From Shiella aurantiaca (GTDB lineage Bacteria > Bacteroidota > Bacteroidia > Cytophagales > Cyclobacteriaceae), in the NCBI GenBank assembly GCA_030412945.1, contig JAUHJS010000006.1, positions 62,001 through 126,000 on the forward strand: a stretch of 64,000 nucleotides of DNA. Direction: 5' to 3'. The notes under the pieces are model-generated. The model saw only the letters and a list, made by a program, of their open reading frames with translations. It ran no database searches and was not told the DNA's origin. Of the stretch, positions 1 through 9,300 are shown piece after piece. Within the stretch, counting starts at the first letter, position 1, and each line of letters opens with the position of its first letter. The position numbers and the translations under genes are program-made.

Positions 1-4
1 GCAC

Positions 5-1564
5 ATGAAAGTAGACAAACTGAGCCTTGGCGAAACGGACTGTTTTAGCCCGGAATTTATCGCCTATCTGAATAATCCGGCCTTTGCCACCTTCTACAAG
101 GCTCCTGCTCAAATCGCTTCGTTTGAGCAGCAAATCAAGGACAAAACGTTTACTGCTCAGCAGCGAAAAACCTTGGTGGAGGCTTTACAAACGCAATATC
201 AGGCGCTGAGTACTTCGGCTTATGTGCAGCACAACATCCAATCGCTTTTACAAAATAAGACCTATACCATTACCACTGGGCATCAGCTCAATATCTTTAC
301 CGGACCGCTGTACTTTATCTACAAAATCGCTACGGCTATAAATGCTGCCAAGCGACTAAAAGAAGCCTATCCGGCCTATCATTTTGTACCTGTGTACTGG
401 ATGGCCTCGGAAGATCACGACTACGAAGAAATCAAATACATCTACCTCCACGGACAAAAAATCACTTGGGAAACCCAGCAAACGGGTGCCGTAGGCCGAT
501 TCAGTCCTGAGGGCTTGGGCGACCTTGCCCGCACGATAGAAAACTGTCCGGCTGTTTTTAAGGAAGCTTTTGAGCAGCATACCAACTTAGCCGATGCCAC
601 GCGCCATATCGTAAACGCACTATTTGGGACAGAAGGATTGGTAGTGATAGATGCCGACCATGCCCAACTTAAGAAAGAATTCAGCCGCATCATTGCCGAT
701 GATATCGTAAACCACAAGGCGGAAAAACTGGTGCAGGAAACTACCGCCCAATTAGAAGCTATCGGGGGAAAAGGCCAAATCATGGCACGCCCCATTAATT
801 TCTTTTACCTAAATCAAGGCCTTCGTGAACGCCTGGTGAGAGATGGAAATACCTATTCCGCTCTCAATACGGACTTAAGATGGACGCAGGAGGAATTATT
901 AAAAGAGCTAGAAAATCATCCCGAGCGCTTTAGTCCCAATGTGGTAATGCGCCCTTTACTTCAAGAGTACATCTTGCCTAACTTAGCCTATATTGGCGGC
1001 CCGGCCGAAGTAGTGTATTGGCTGCAACTGAAAGGTGTTTTCGATTATTATCAAGTTCCTTTCCCGCTTTTGATGCCGCGCAACTTCGCTTTGGTGATTC
1101 CCAATGCCTTGGTACATAAGATGCAAAAAGCACAACTCAGCTTGCGCGATTTATTCTTGTCCGAGCAAGTACTTAAAGATAGGATAATATCGGAAGAAGC
1201 GGCCCACGACTACGCACTAAGCAAGGAAAAGCAGGAGTTTTCGCACTTCTTTGAGCAAATGAGTCGCAAAGCTGAGCAGGTGGATAAAAGCCTCAAAGCC
1301 ATGGTGTTGGCCGAAGGTGCCCGCATGGCCAAATCGCTGGACTACTTAGAGAAAAAGATGAAAAAGGCGGAAGAGAGCAAACACGAAAACCGCCTATTGC
1401 AAATAGCTACCCTCAAAAATCAGCTCTTCCCCAAAGGAGGGCTTCAGGAACGCCATACCAACTTCCTCGAATTTTACATTGGCAATCCTGATTTCATACA
1501 AAATATTTTACAGGCTTTTGATCCCTTCGACTACCGATTTCATGTAATTTCGGGAAATGATTAA
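5..1564 (+). CDS. bshC: Bacillithiol biosynthesis cysteine-adding enzyme BshC
   Basis: BshC adds cysteine to glucosaminyl-malate, the last step in making the low-molecular-weight thiol bacillithiol in the cytoplasm. The 519-residue length is normal for the family. The recognisable core is TTGHQLNIFTGPLYFIYK near residue 91 followed by PVYWMASEDHDYEEI near residue 129; a long charged helical stretch (about 400-470) precedes the C-terminal end, as in other BshC proteins. The ATG lies 4 nt from the window edge, so upstream signals are not visible. The stop overlaps the next gene by 8 nt, suggesting co-translation. A second bacillithiol-linked gene, ytxJ, occurs at 29.3 kb. The family assignment is from recognised motifs; activity is inferred from the family. 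Confidence 0.93.
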   Translation: MKVDKLSLGETDCFSPEFIAYLNNPAFATFYKAPAQIASFEQQIKDKTFTAQQRKTLVEALQTQYQALSTSAYVQHNIQSLLQNKTYTITTGHQLNIFTGPLYFIYKIATAINAAKRLKEAYPAYHFVPVYWMASEDHDYEEIKYIYLHGQKITWETQQTGAVGRFSPEGLGDLARTIENCPAVFKEAFEQHTNLADATRHIVNALFGTEGLVVIDADHAQLKKEFSRIIADDIVNHKAEKLVQETTAQLEAIGGKGQIMARPINFFYLNQGLRERLVRDGNTYSALNTDLRWTQEELLKELENHPERFSPNVVMRPLLQEYILPNLAYIGGPAEVVYWLQLKGVFDYYQVPFPLLMPRNFALVIPNALVHKMQKAQLSLRDLFLSEQVLKDRIISEEAAHDYALSKEKQEFSHFFEQMSRKAEQVDKSLKAMVLAEGARMAKSLDYLEKKMKKAEESKHENRLLQIATLKNQLFPKGGLQERHTNFLEFYIGNPDFIQNILQAFDPFDYRFHVISGND

Positions 1565-2141
1565 AGCAGACCTCCGAAAACTGTACACCGAAAAGCGCAT
1601 GGCTTTGAAGAAAGCCGAGCTCAACCTTTGGAGTGAGCGCATTGCGGAGCAGTTTGTGAGGCTTCCGGAAAGTAAAAATGCAGAGTGGGTGCATTGCTTT
1701 CTTTCTATTCCTGAAAAAAACGAAATCGATACCTTCAAGCTTATTCAAAAAGCCCGCAGCGAGTTTCGAAAAATACAGTTTGCCACCTCGGTGACCGATT
1801 TCACCACTAATACCCTACACACCTGCCGATTTATCGATACGGCACATTTGAAAAAAAACGTCTGGGGAATTCCCGAACCTGAACCGCAAGAGCCTGTAGC
1901 TAACGAATTGTTGGATATCGTACTCGTACCTCTTTTGTGCTTCGACCTGAACGGTCATAGAGTAGGGTACGGAAAAGGATTTTATGACCGTTTTTTGGCC
2001 GAATGTCGACCAAATGTATTAAAAGTGGGACTTTCTTTTTTTACTGCCACGGAAGACATTGAAGATATTCACGCCCATGATATCCCTTTGGACGTGTGCA
2101 TCACTCCCAATCAGATTATCCGATTCAGGAGTTTTTCATAG
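1557..2141 (+). CDS. 5-formyltetrahydrofolate cyclo-ligase
   Basis: This enzyme uses ATP to convert 5-formyl-THF to 5,10-methenyl-THF, salvaging a storage folate into one-carbon metabolism. The 194-residue product has the family's basic N-terminal segment (RKLYTEKR) and the diagnostic C-terminal signature LDIVLVPLLCFD followed by HRVGYGKGFYDRFL near residues 121-151, which forms the nucleotide and folate pocket. The start overlaps the bshC stop by 8 nt. The 3' end overlaps the convergent mnmD gene by 17 nt (2125-2141), so both genes share their last coding bases and there is no room for a terminator. Confidence 0.93.
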   Translation: MIKADLRKLYTEKRMALKKAELNLWSERIAEQFVRLPESKNAEWVHCFLSIPEKNEIDTFKLIQKARSEFRKIQFATSVTDFTTNTLHTCRFIDTAHLKKNVWGIPEPEPQEPVANELLDIVLVPLLCFDLNGHRVGYGKGFYDRFLAECRPNVLKVGLSFFTATEDIEDIHAHDIPLDVCITPNQIIRFRSFS

Positions 2142-2796
2142 CCCGCACCATTTCTTTTTTCCCCGGAGGACCTTGCAAGGTTTCTACCGTAAATCCGCAA
2201 GCCTTCAGATCGCGTTTGAGCTGACCCTTGGCGCAATAGGTCACCAACACGCCACCATCGGCCAAAGCTTCATACATTTTTCGCATAACGGCCTCCGTCC
2301 ACAATTCGGGCTGTTTGCTGGGGGCAAAGGCATCGAAATAGACTAAATCATAAGAAGAGGGCGTAGGAACAAAGTCTAAAAGGCTAGTCTGTACTTTTTG
2401 CAGGGTAAACAAGGGGCTTACTACCACAGGCTTTTCCCATTCAGCTTGATGAAGCTCCTGAAAAAATGGCGCTAAAGAAGGCTCAGAGACATAATTGAGG
2501 TTTTTCACCAGCTCCCAAGCAAGGGGGAACGTCTCTAAGCTCAGGTAATGTACCGCTTGCTCTTTTTGGTGTTTACAAGTAAGTAAGGCATTGAGCCCAG
2601 TACCAAAACCTATTTCAAGGATACGCAAAGGCCGATACGCCCGAGGCGACTGAATAAGGTAACGCAGGCCGTGGCGGATAAATACATGCTCCGACTCTTG
2701 CACTGCACCATGGCGGCTATGATAGGTTTCGTCCAGTGCTGGCACATACAATGAGTGAGAGCCATCGCTGGTTACAATCTGCTCTATTCCTTCCAT
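2125..2796 (-). CDS. mnmD: tRNA U34 5-methylaminomethyl-2-thiouridine methyltransferase (MnmD type)
   Basis: A SAM-dependent methyltransferase expected to complete the mnm5s2U34 wobble modification of tRNAs. The 223 residues hold an AdoMet-binding motif, ILEIGFGTGLNALL, near residue 60, then VYFDAFAPSKQPELW near residue 150, and LVTYCAKGQLKRDLKACGF with a GPPGKKEM motif near the C-terminus; these are typical of the DUF752/MnmD domain. It is the stand-alone methyltransferase without the FAD oxidase half found in enterobacterial MnmC. The gene lies 2 nt downstream of ispF and is probably co-transcribed with it. Its end overlaps the convergent folate gene by 17 nt. Confidence 0.9.
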   Translation of the reverse strand: MEGIEQIVTSDGSHSLYVPALDETYHSRHGAVQESEHVFIRHGLRYLIQSPRAYRPLRILEIGFGTGLNALLTCKHQKEQAVHYLSLETFPLAWELVKNLNYVSEPSLAPFFQELHQAEWEKPVVVSPLFTLQKVQTSLLDFVPTPSSYDLVYFDAFAPSKQPELWTEAVMRKMYEALADGGVLVTYCAKGQLKRDLKACGFTVETLQGPPGKKEMVRAMKNS

Positions 2797-2798
2797 GT

Positions 2799-3299
2799 TT
2801 ATTCCAAATCCATTTTAGGTTCTACCCGATAAATTAAGGCAACCGCTTGGGCTACTACACCTTCTTCCCGACCAATAAAACCCATTTTTTCGTTAGTGGT
2901 GGCTTTGATGCTGATATCTTCCACGCGTACTTTCATCACCTCTGCCAATACCTGCTTCATTTTATCTACATGCGGATTGATTTTGGGCATTTCCAGCACT
3001 AGGGTGGAATCAATATTACCGATTTCGTAATGATTCTCCCGCAAGAGTTTCACCACTTGGGCCAGCAATTTCTTGCTATCAATACCTTTATATTGTGGGT
3101 CTTTATCTGAAAAATGATAGCCAATATCGCGTAAGTTGGCGGCTCCTAAAAGGGCATCGCAGATGGCATGAATCAATACATCGGCATCAGAATGCCCGAA
3201 AGCACCTTTGCTGTGTTCCACCTTGATACCGCCTATCCAAAAATCAACCCCTTCTTTTAGCTGGTGTACATCAAAACCAAATCCTATTCGTATGTTCAT
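2799..3299 (-). CDS. ispF: 2-C-methyl-D-erythritol 2,4-cyclodiphosphate synthase
   Basis: IspF cyclises CDP-ME 2-phosphate to MEcPP in the non-mevalonate isoprenoid pathway. The 166-residue length is normal. The zinc site is visible as the N-terminal GFGFDVHQL (Asp and His) plus the later AFGHSDADVLIHAICDALLGAA segment, and the C-terminal ATTNEKMGFIGREEGVVAQA motif is intact. A near-match promoter box (TAACTTCG on the minus strand, about 3317-3324, one base off TAnnTTTG) sits just upstream. mnmD follows after 2 nt. Confidence 0.95.
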   Translation of the reverse strand: MNIRIGFGFDVHQLKEGVDFWIGGIKVEHSKGAFGHSDADVLIHAICDALLGAANLRDIGYHFSDKDPQYKGIDSKKLLAQVVKLLRENHYEIGNIDSTLVLEMPKINPHVDKMKQVLAEVMKVRVEDISIKATTNEKMGFIGREEGVVAQAVALIYRVEPKMDLE

Positions 3300-3410
3300 C
3301 TCATTATTTTTTGCGAAGTTAACAACATTTTATTAGTATCATGGCGTAGAAAAGCCCCATTGGCAAAAAACTACCTAACTTGGTAGGCGCACATTATATC
3401 CCTATTGTTC

Positions 3411-4412
3411 ATGAACACATCCGACCCATCGGTCAGTTTTTCGCTTCTCCAGTGGGGAATTGATTCGGATTCCAGCAAATCGGAAAGCCGAATTACTTCC
3501 ATTGTGAATGTATTATCCCTTTTTCTCAGCATTTTGTTTATCAGTATCAGTATTTTGATGCTTTTTAAAGAGAGCTCGGGCCATATTGCCATTCGATTCT
3601 TCACGCTCAGTATCAGCCTCTGCTTGGTTTTGTTTTTAAATCGGATTGGCCAGCAGGCTACCGCCCGATTCTTATTCTGCTTGGCACCGGGCTATATTTT
3701 ATTTCTCTCTCCTATCATTATCAACCAAGTACATGAGGGCATGTTTTTATGGATGCCCTATGCAGGTATATTGTTTTCCATTGTTCCTTATTTACTCTTT
3801 ATTGAAAAGCAGCAACGTGTTTTCAAATGGCTGATAATAGGGGCTTACCTATTGGCTGGGCTTTTTCTTGATATAATTTTTGCCCATACCACCCATTCGG
3901 GCTGGGATATCGAATTTCTACAGAGAAACTACATTTATTACAAAATTCCCCAGTTTGGCTTTGCCCTCTTTCTTCACCTTATAGCCTGGGTGCTAAGCCT
4001 GTATTATGATGAATGGGTTGGCGAACAAGAGGCGGCTCACAAAGAAATGCAAGTACTACAAGCGAGCATTGCGGAACTCAAGACGGAGCTTAAGGAAAAA
4101 GAAGAAGAGATAACCACCGTACACGAAAATTTAGAAATGATCCTAACGGAACGCACCAAGGTAATAGCGGAGCGTAACCAGCAGATTATCGAGTATGCTT
4201 ATTTTAACGCACACCAAGTAAGAGGGCCACTGGCGCGAATTCTGGGACTGGTTAGCCTAAGCCGCACCATCAAAGACCCCGATGAACTGCTAGACATTAT
4301 GCAGCGTATTGACACCTCTGCACAAGAGCTGAACCAAGCGATTTACAAAATCAATAAAATACTGGAAGAAGACGAAGACCCTTTAGAAAATGATGACTTT
4401 ATATCAAATTGA
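3411..4412 (+). CDS. Membrane protein with coiled coil and lone histidine-kinase dimerisation (HisKA) domain
   Basis: The 333-residue product has about six or seven hydrophobic segments in residues 30-210, a charged coiled coil (about 215-260), and then an H-box, YFNAHQVRGPLARILGL, near residue 268. It ends about 60 residues later, so the DHp helices are present but the HATPase_c domain (N, G1 and G2 boxes) is absent. I therefore expect no autokinase activity; it could be a phosphotransfer or dimerisation partner, or a kinase that lost its catalytic half. I chose ATG 3411; the frame extends only to a TTG two codons earlier. The stop lies inside the next gene (23-nt overlap). The sensor signal is unknown. 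Confidence 0.75.
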   Translation: MNTSDPSVSFSLLQWGIDSDSSKSESRITSIVNVLSLFLSILFISISILMLFKESSGHIAIRFFTLSISLCLVLFLNRIGQQATARFLFCLAPGYILFLSPIIINQVHEGMFLWMPYAGILFSIVPYLLFIEKQQRVFKWLIIGAYLLAGLFLDIIFAHTTHSGWDIEFLQRNYIYYKIPQFGFALFLHLIAWVLSLYYDEWVGEQEAAHKEMQVLQASIAELKTELKEKEEEITTVHENLEMILTERTKVIAERNQQIIEYAYFNAHQVRGPLARILGLVSLSRTIKDPDELLDIMQRIDTSAQELNQAIYKINKILEEDEDPLENDDFISN

Positions 4413-5175
4413 CGCTTTTGCTGAACGCGCTTTTACTGGAAACCCTGCTGCGGTGGTACTCCTAAAGGAATGGCCTTCAGACACGCTGATGAAGCAAATC
4501 GCGATGGAGAACAACCTTTCCGAAACGGCTTTTCTGGTCAAAAAAACGGAAGACACCTACGCCTTACGCTGGTTTACGCCCGCCACCGAGGTAGATTTAT
4601 GTGGTCATGCCACTTTGGCTAGTGCATGGGTACTGTTTAATGAAGAGAAAATATCGGCTGCCTCTCTACATTTTGAAACACGAAGCGGTATACTAACCGT
4701 GCAAAAAGAAGGCGATGCCCTAGTGATGGATTTTCCTGCCGATACTTTACAGCCCCATACCACCGATGTCCCTGAGCTATTGTATGGCTTTGGCGTGCAA
4801 GCCCGTGAGGTGTATAAAGGAGTAAGCGATTGGCTGGTAGTACTTGACAGTCAAGCAGAAGTACAACAAATAGTTCCCGACCTTAAAACGCTGAAGAAAA
4901 TTCCGGCACGTGGAATTATCGTCACTGCCAAAGGCGATGACTGCGATTTCGTTTCCCGCTTTTTTGGCCCCAACTGTGGCGTTGACGAAGATCCCGTTAC
5001 CGGTTCGGCACATACCACACTGAGCGTATATTGGGCTAACATATTAAAGAAAAACACTTTTACTGCCCGTCAGCTATCGAAAAGAGGCGGAACCGTGTAT
5101 TGCACCTTAGCAGGCGACAGGGTATTTCTAAAGGGCAAAGCACGACTTTTCTTGAAAGGTGAGATTTACCTGTAA
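4390..5175 (+). CDS. PhzF-family isomerase/epimerase-like enzyme
   Basis: The family includes the phenazine enzyme PhzF and diaminopimelate-epimerase-like isomerases; most members have unknown substrates. Seen here are the N-terminal YQIDAFAERAFTGNPAAVVLL, the active-site region NNLSETAFLV with its conserved Glu near residue 43, WFTPATEVDLCGHATLA near residue 72, and DEDPVTGSAHTTL near residue 200. At 261 residues it is full length. Two adjacent ATGs (4390 and 4393) are possible. It overlaps the upstream membrane-protein gene by 23 nt, so translation is probably coupled. There is no phenazine cluster nearby, so phenazine synthesis is not implied. Confidence 0.9.
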   Translation: MMTLYQIDAFAERAFTGNPAAVVLLKEWPSDTLMKQIAMENNLSETAFLVKKTEDTYALRWFTPATEVDLCGHATLASAWVLFNEEKISAASLHFETRSGILTVQKEGDALVMDFPADTLQPHTTDVPELLYGFGVQAREVYKGVSDWLVVLDSQAEVQQIVPDLKTLKKIPARGIIVTAKGDDCDFVSRFFGPNCGVDEDPVTGSAHTTLSVYWANILKKNTFTARQLSKRGGTVYCTLAGDRVFLKGKARLFLKGEIYL

Positions 5176-5220
5176 GTAAAATTGTCGGTTTTGTCCTAAT
5201 TTTTACAAGATTATTCTAAT

Positions 5221-5228
5221 TACCTTTG
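5221..5228 (+). promoter_or_regulatory. Bacteroidota -7 promoter box (TACCTTTG) for the cytochrome gene
   Basis: Exact match to the Bacteroidota consensus TAnnTTTG, 52 nt upstream of the cytochrome ATG. No clear TTTG element is seen about 20 nt upstream, so strength is uncertain. Confidence 0.55.
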
Positions 5229-5280
5229 TTTTACGGTGGGACAAATAATACCTTCATCCACCTAACGAACCTAAGTGAAC

Positions 5281-6252
5281 ATGAAATCTTTTGTAAAATT
5301 TGCCGGGATAGCACTAGGCGTGCTTATTCTGGCTATTGCTGCTCTATTGAGCTATGTCAAGTTTGCCTTGCCCAAGGTAGACCCAACCCCCGAAATGAGC
5401 GTAAAGCCCAATGACTACCTCTTAAAGCGAGGGGAGTATCTTGCCAATCATGTAACGGTATGTATGGATTGCCACTCAGAGCGTGATTGGACTAAATTTT
5501 CCGCACCGCTTAAGGAAGTGACTTTAGGAAAAGGGGGCGACCGCTTTGACACTTCCATGGGATTTCCCGGTACCTTCTATGCCAAAAACATCACTCCTGC
5601 AGGGATTGGCCACTGGACGGATGGAGAACTGTATCGTGCCATCACCACGGGAGTTACGCCTGATGGGCGTGCTTTATTTCCTGTAATGCCTTACCTTTCG
5701 TATGGAAAAATGGATCCTAGCGATGTTCAAGCCATTATTGCCTACGTCCGGAGTTTGTCGCCTATAGAATCTCAAATACCGGAGCGGTCTTTTGAATTTC
5801 CGATGAATTTTATTATAAATACCATTCCCCAAAATGCCAAGCCAAGCAAGATGCCATCGCCTGACCAAGTGCTTGCCTATGGCGAATACCTAACCACCAT
5901 AGCCGCTTGTGGCGATTGCCATACCCCACAAGACAAAGGAGCTCCGCTACCCGGCATGGCCTTTGCCGGAGGTTTTGAATTTAAAATGCCTTTCGGAACA
6001 CTCCGCTCAGCCAATATTACACCACACGCCTCGGGTATTGGTGAGTGGAGCAAAGAAGCCTTCATCAATAAATTTAAGACCTACGCTGATTCGAGCTATC
6101 TTACCAAAACAGTAGATGCCGATGCCTTCAATACCGTAATGCCTTGGGTAATGTATTCGGGCATGACAGAGCAAGACCTTGGTGCTATTTATGAGTATTT
6201 ACAATCACTCGCACCTGTAGAAAACAAAGTAGAACGACTCAGTAAAAACTAG
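5281..6252 (+). CDS. Di-haem cytochrome c, membrane-anchored
   Basis: A 323-residue exported c-type cytochrome with one N-terminal hydrophobic anchor (about residues 5-30) and two haem-attachment motifs, CMDCH at residue 61 and CGDCH at residue 210, each in its own cytochrome c fold. It probably carries electrons in the periplasm; the partner is not evident. I chose ATG 5281 over an in-frame GTG two codons upstream. A perfect -7 box lies at 5221. The gene ends at a shared terminator with the giant gene. Its last 45 or so codons have a decayed copy at 23.7 kb on the far side of the giant gene. Confidence 0.88.
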   Translation: MKSFVKFAGIALGVLILAIAALLSYVKFALPKVDPTPEMSVKPNDYLLKRGEYLANHVTVCMDCHSERDWTKFSAPLKEVTLGKGGDRFDTSMGFPGTFYAKNITPAGIGHWTDGELYRAITTGVTPDGRALFPVMPYLSYGKMDPSDVQAIIAYVRSLSPIESQIPERSFEFPMNFIINTIPQNAKPSKMPSPDQVLAYGEYLTTIAACGDCHTPQDKGAPLPGMAFAGGFEFKMPFGTLRSANITPHASGIGEWSKEAFINKFKTYADSSYLTKTVDADAFNTVMPWVMYSGMTEQDLGAIYEYLQSLAPVENKVERLSKN

Positions 6253-6267
6253 CTCATTCCTTAAAAC

Positions 6268-6300
6268 AAAAAAGCTGAATTCTAATTATCCAGCTTTTTT
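6268..6300. terminator. Bidirectional terminator between cytochrome c and the giant gene
   Basis: Ten-base arms AAAAAAGCTG and CAGCTTTTTT around a 13-nt loop. The A-run and T-run let it work for the plus-strand cytochrome gene and the minus-strand giant gene. Confidence 0.85.
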
Positions 6301-6308
6301 GTTCCTTT

Positions 6309-9300
6309 TTATTTCACCGTTAATTTCTGTACCATCTGACCTCGCTCAGTCAAAATCCGAACAATATACACACCCGACTTAAAGGGTCTGACATTAATAT
6401 CGGCACTAAATTCTCCACTTACCTCTTCCACGGTGCCTTGTTGCTCCCAAACCTTTTTACCGAAAGTGTCATAAACCAGAATATCCACCAATTGTCCTTT
6501 GGCTAAGCCACCCATCTTTAGGTATACAGTTTCGGATTGGGCAGGATTAGGGTACATGGCAAGTGAGATCGCCATATCGGAATAGTTGGTAATTTTTACG
6601 ACCGGGGAGTATTCAAATGCACCATTATAATCGGTTTGTTTCAATCGATAATAGCTTATCCCTGCCATTGGAGAAGCATCTGTGAAGGCATAATCTACTG
6701 CGGAACGGGTAGTACCGGAACCCTCCAAATAGCCCAGTTCTTGATACTCTAATCCATTTTGAGATCTCTCAATAGTAAAGTAATCATTATTAGTTTCAGT
6801 TTGTGTTCTCCAGCTTAATTCTACAACCTCTCCATCTAAGCTTGCCCTAAAGTACTCTAGCTGGATTGGCAATGCCTCTTCTTCTCCCACACCAGTTATA
6901 TCACTAAAAGAGGTTACCCCAGCCCAGAAAATTGTATTAGATGCATCAAGCACACCTCCACCCTTAGTCCAGTTTGGAGAAGTATTGGTGGAGTATTTTG
7001 CGACAACAAGGTTTGCCTCTGCAGAAATATCCGGTTGAACGTCCGAATCGAGATATTGTGCGGATAAATCGTAATTAGGATTTGTTATTCCGGTCTGGTT
7101 TACCGACCAGTACCTGTTCAGGTAAATTATTGTGGCCGGAGTAATCGTTGCAATTGTAGGATGTGCAGCATTCTTGACATTTACAGTTACATTTGCCCCC
7201 CCAGCCAATGTTCCGCTGTTCAATGTAAAGGTAAAAGGTGTATAATTACTTGCATCCCCTACCGGGAACAGGAAGGTTGCTGCAGGTGCAGAAGTAAAAT
7301 ATTTCCTTACCGTACCCGAGCCATCGGCCTGAATATAACTTGATTGGCTAGCGTTAATTGAAAAGGCTGCATCGGCAAAATTGACATTCCTCGACCCCAG
7401 AACAATATCACCTGAGGTAAGATCAAGCGTACCGTTTACTTGAAGAGGGTTGTTAAGGATTAGGTTTGCCCCACCTGTTTTATTGATTCTTACATTGACA
7501 AATTGAGGTAACTGAAAGTTGGTAAAGGTTTTAGAGACAGAACCATCAAATTCCACATTGGTACTGGTACTATTGGCCGTAGACGTAAAACTCCAATTTC
7601 CCGCTATATATATGGTATTATTTCCTCCGTTCATAGAACCAGCCTGTACACTCAGGTTATTATTGATATCGAGGTCCGTCCCCAATACAAGGGTACTTGT
7701 GCTTCCTGTAGATTTGGTGAGGTTATAGAACTCCTTACCAGAAGTAGTACCCGCTGTAATAGTTTGAATACCTCCCACTTTATTGAACACTACTGTGCCC
7801 TGCCTAGGAACAAAAGTGGCATTATTGGTAAAGTCACCCCCAACGTTGAGTTGATAGTTATTCGAGGTAACATCAAAGGTACCTGCAGACAATGTAAAAT
7901 GATTACTAACCGTCATTGAGGTTGAAGGTCGGAAGGTTGCCGTACCGTTAAGGCTTAGGTTATTAAAATTATTACCTCCAGTCGTAATGGTTACAAAACC
8001 CGTGGCAGCAGTAAACTCCACCGTGGATGCTCCGGCTGTAAAAGTACCAGTATTGCTCCATTGAGAAGCTACGGTAATTAATGAGGATGAGCCGGGAGAG
8101 ACCGTTACAGTACCTGCATTGTTAAATTCGCCCGCCATGGTAAGATTAGCATTATCTGCAAGCGTGATTACGCCACCCGTTAATACGGTGAGATTACGGG
8201 ATTCCACATCCCCACTTGTTGCATCTATTCTCGGGAAGTTATTTGATGCACTACTCACATCAGGAATAATTAGATTGGTAGTGCTAGATGGCATCAATAC
8301 AGGTGACCAGTTATCGGGATCAGTAAAGTCTGTACTCACATTACCAGTCCAGCTCAGGAGAGGGAAGGTATAATCCCATTCAACAAGCCCAGATACTGCT
8401 GACGGAGTAGCCTCATCATCCTGCTCAAATAGATAGTTGCCTAAAGCACCCTCCGCATCAAATACGAGGAGTGTACCAAGACCTGTAGTCCTAGTAATAT
8501 TATAAGCTGGCCCTGTACCAAAAGTTACGTTATTGATGGTAATACCTGTGCCACCATTGAGGTCGTTTTCCAACTGGATGAATCGGCCACCCGTAAACCC
8601 AGAGGCATACGTTCCGTTGCTTAGGTTGTTGGTAGCATCAATGGCGGCTCCGGATTTAATATACACTCCGTTAACGTTGGTATATTCTACCAAATAGTAT
8701 TGTGCTGCAATCGTTCCACCAGAGTTAACTGTAAGGGAGTAGTTGCCTGTGGAAATCCTTGTTATCCTTGCCTGATTGTCGTCATCATCGCCTACCAGTC
8801 GTAATGTTCCTCCAGAGTTTACTGTTAGCGGAACTGCATTACCTAGGCGCAGAATGGCATTTGCGTCCACATCTAGCGTTCCTGACACAGAGATGAACGG
8901 AGATCCAGTACTACCTACAGACAACTCCTGACCGTTCAGACTTAAAGTACCTTGAATGATATTCAGATTCCTACGTATAGAAGTCGTAGTTCCTAGATTA
9001 AACGTAGCATCCCCGTTAATATCTACATCATAAAAATTGGATGAGGTACCAACACTGATGGTTTTCGTTCCTGAAGAGCTATTAAAAATAACCTTTCCAT
9101 TTTTTGATTCAAAAGTGCCGCTGTTTATAAAATCACCTCCAATAGTAAGTGTGCGGTTAGCATTACTTACATCCATCGAACCAGCAGTAATGGTAAGGTT
9201 CCCCAAAATGGTGGTATTGGCAGATAATTGATACGAAGTACTGGCATCAATTTCGAGATCCCTAAAAGCATTTGAACCGTTATTGATAGATTTGGTACCA

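Noticed and set aside
4390-5175. Phenazine biosynthesis
   Set aside because: PhzF-family proteins are widespread without phenazine genes, and no other phz gene is present.
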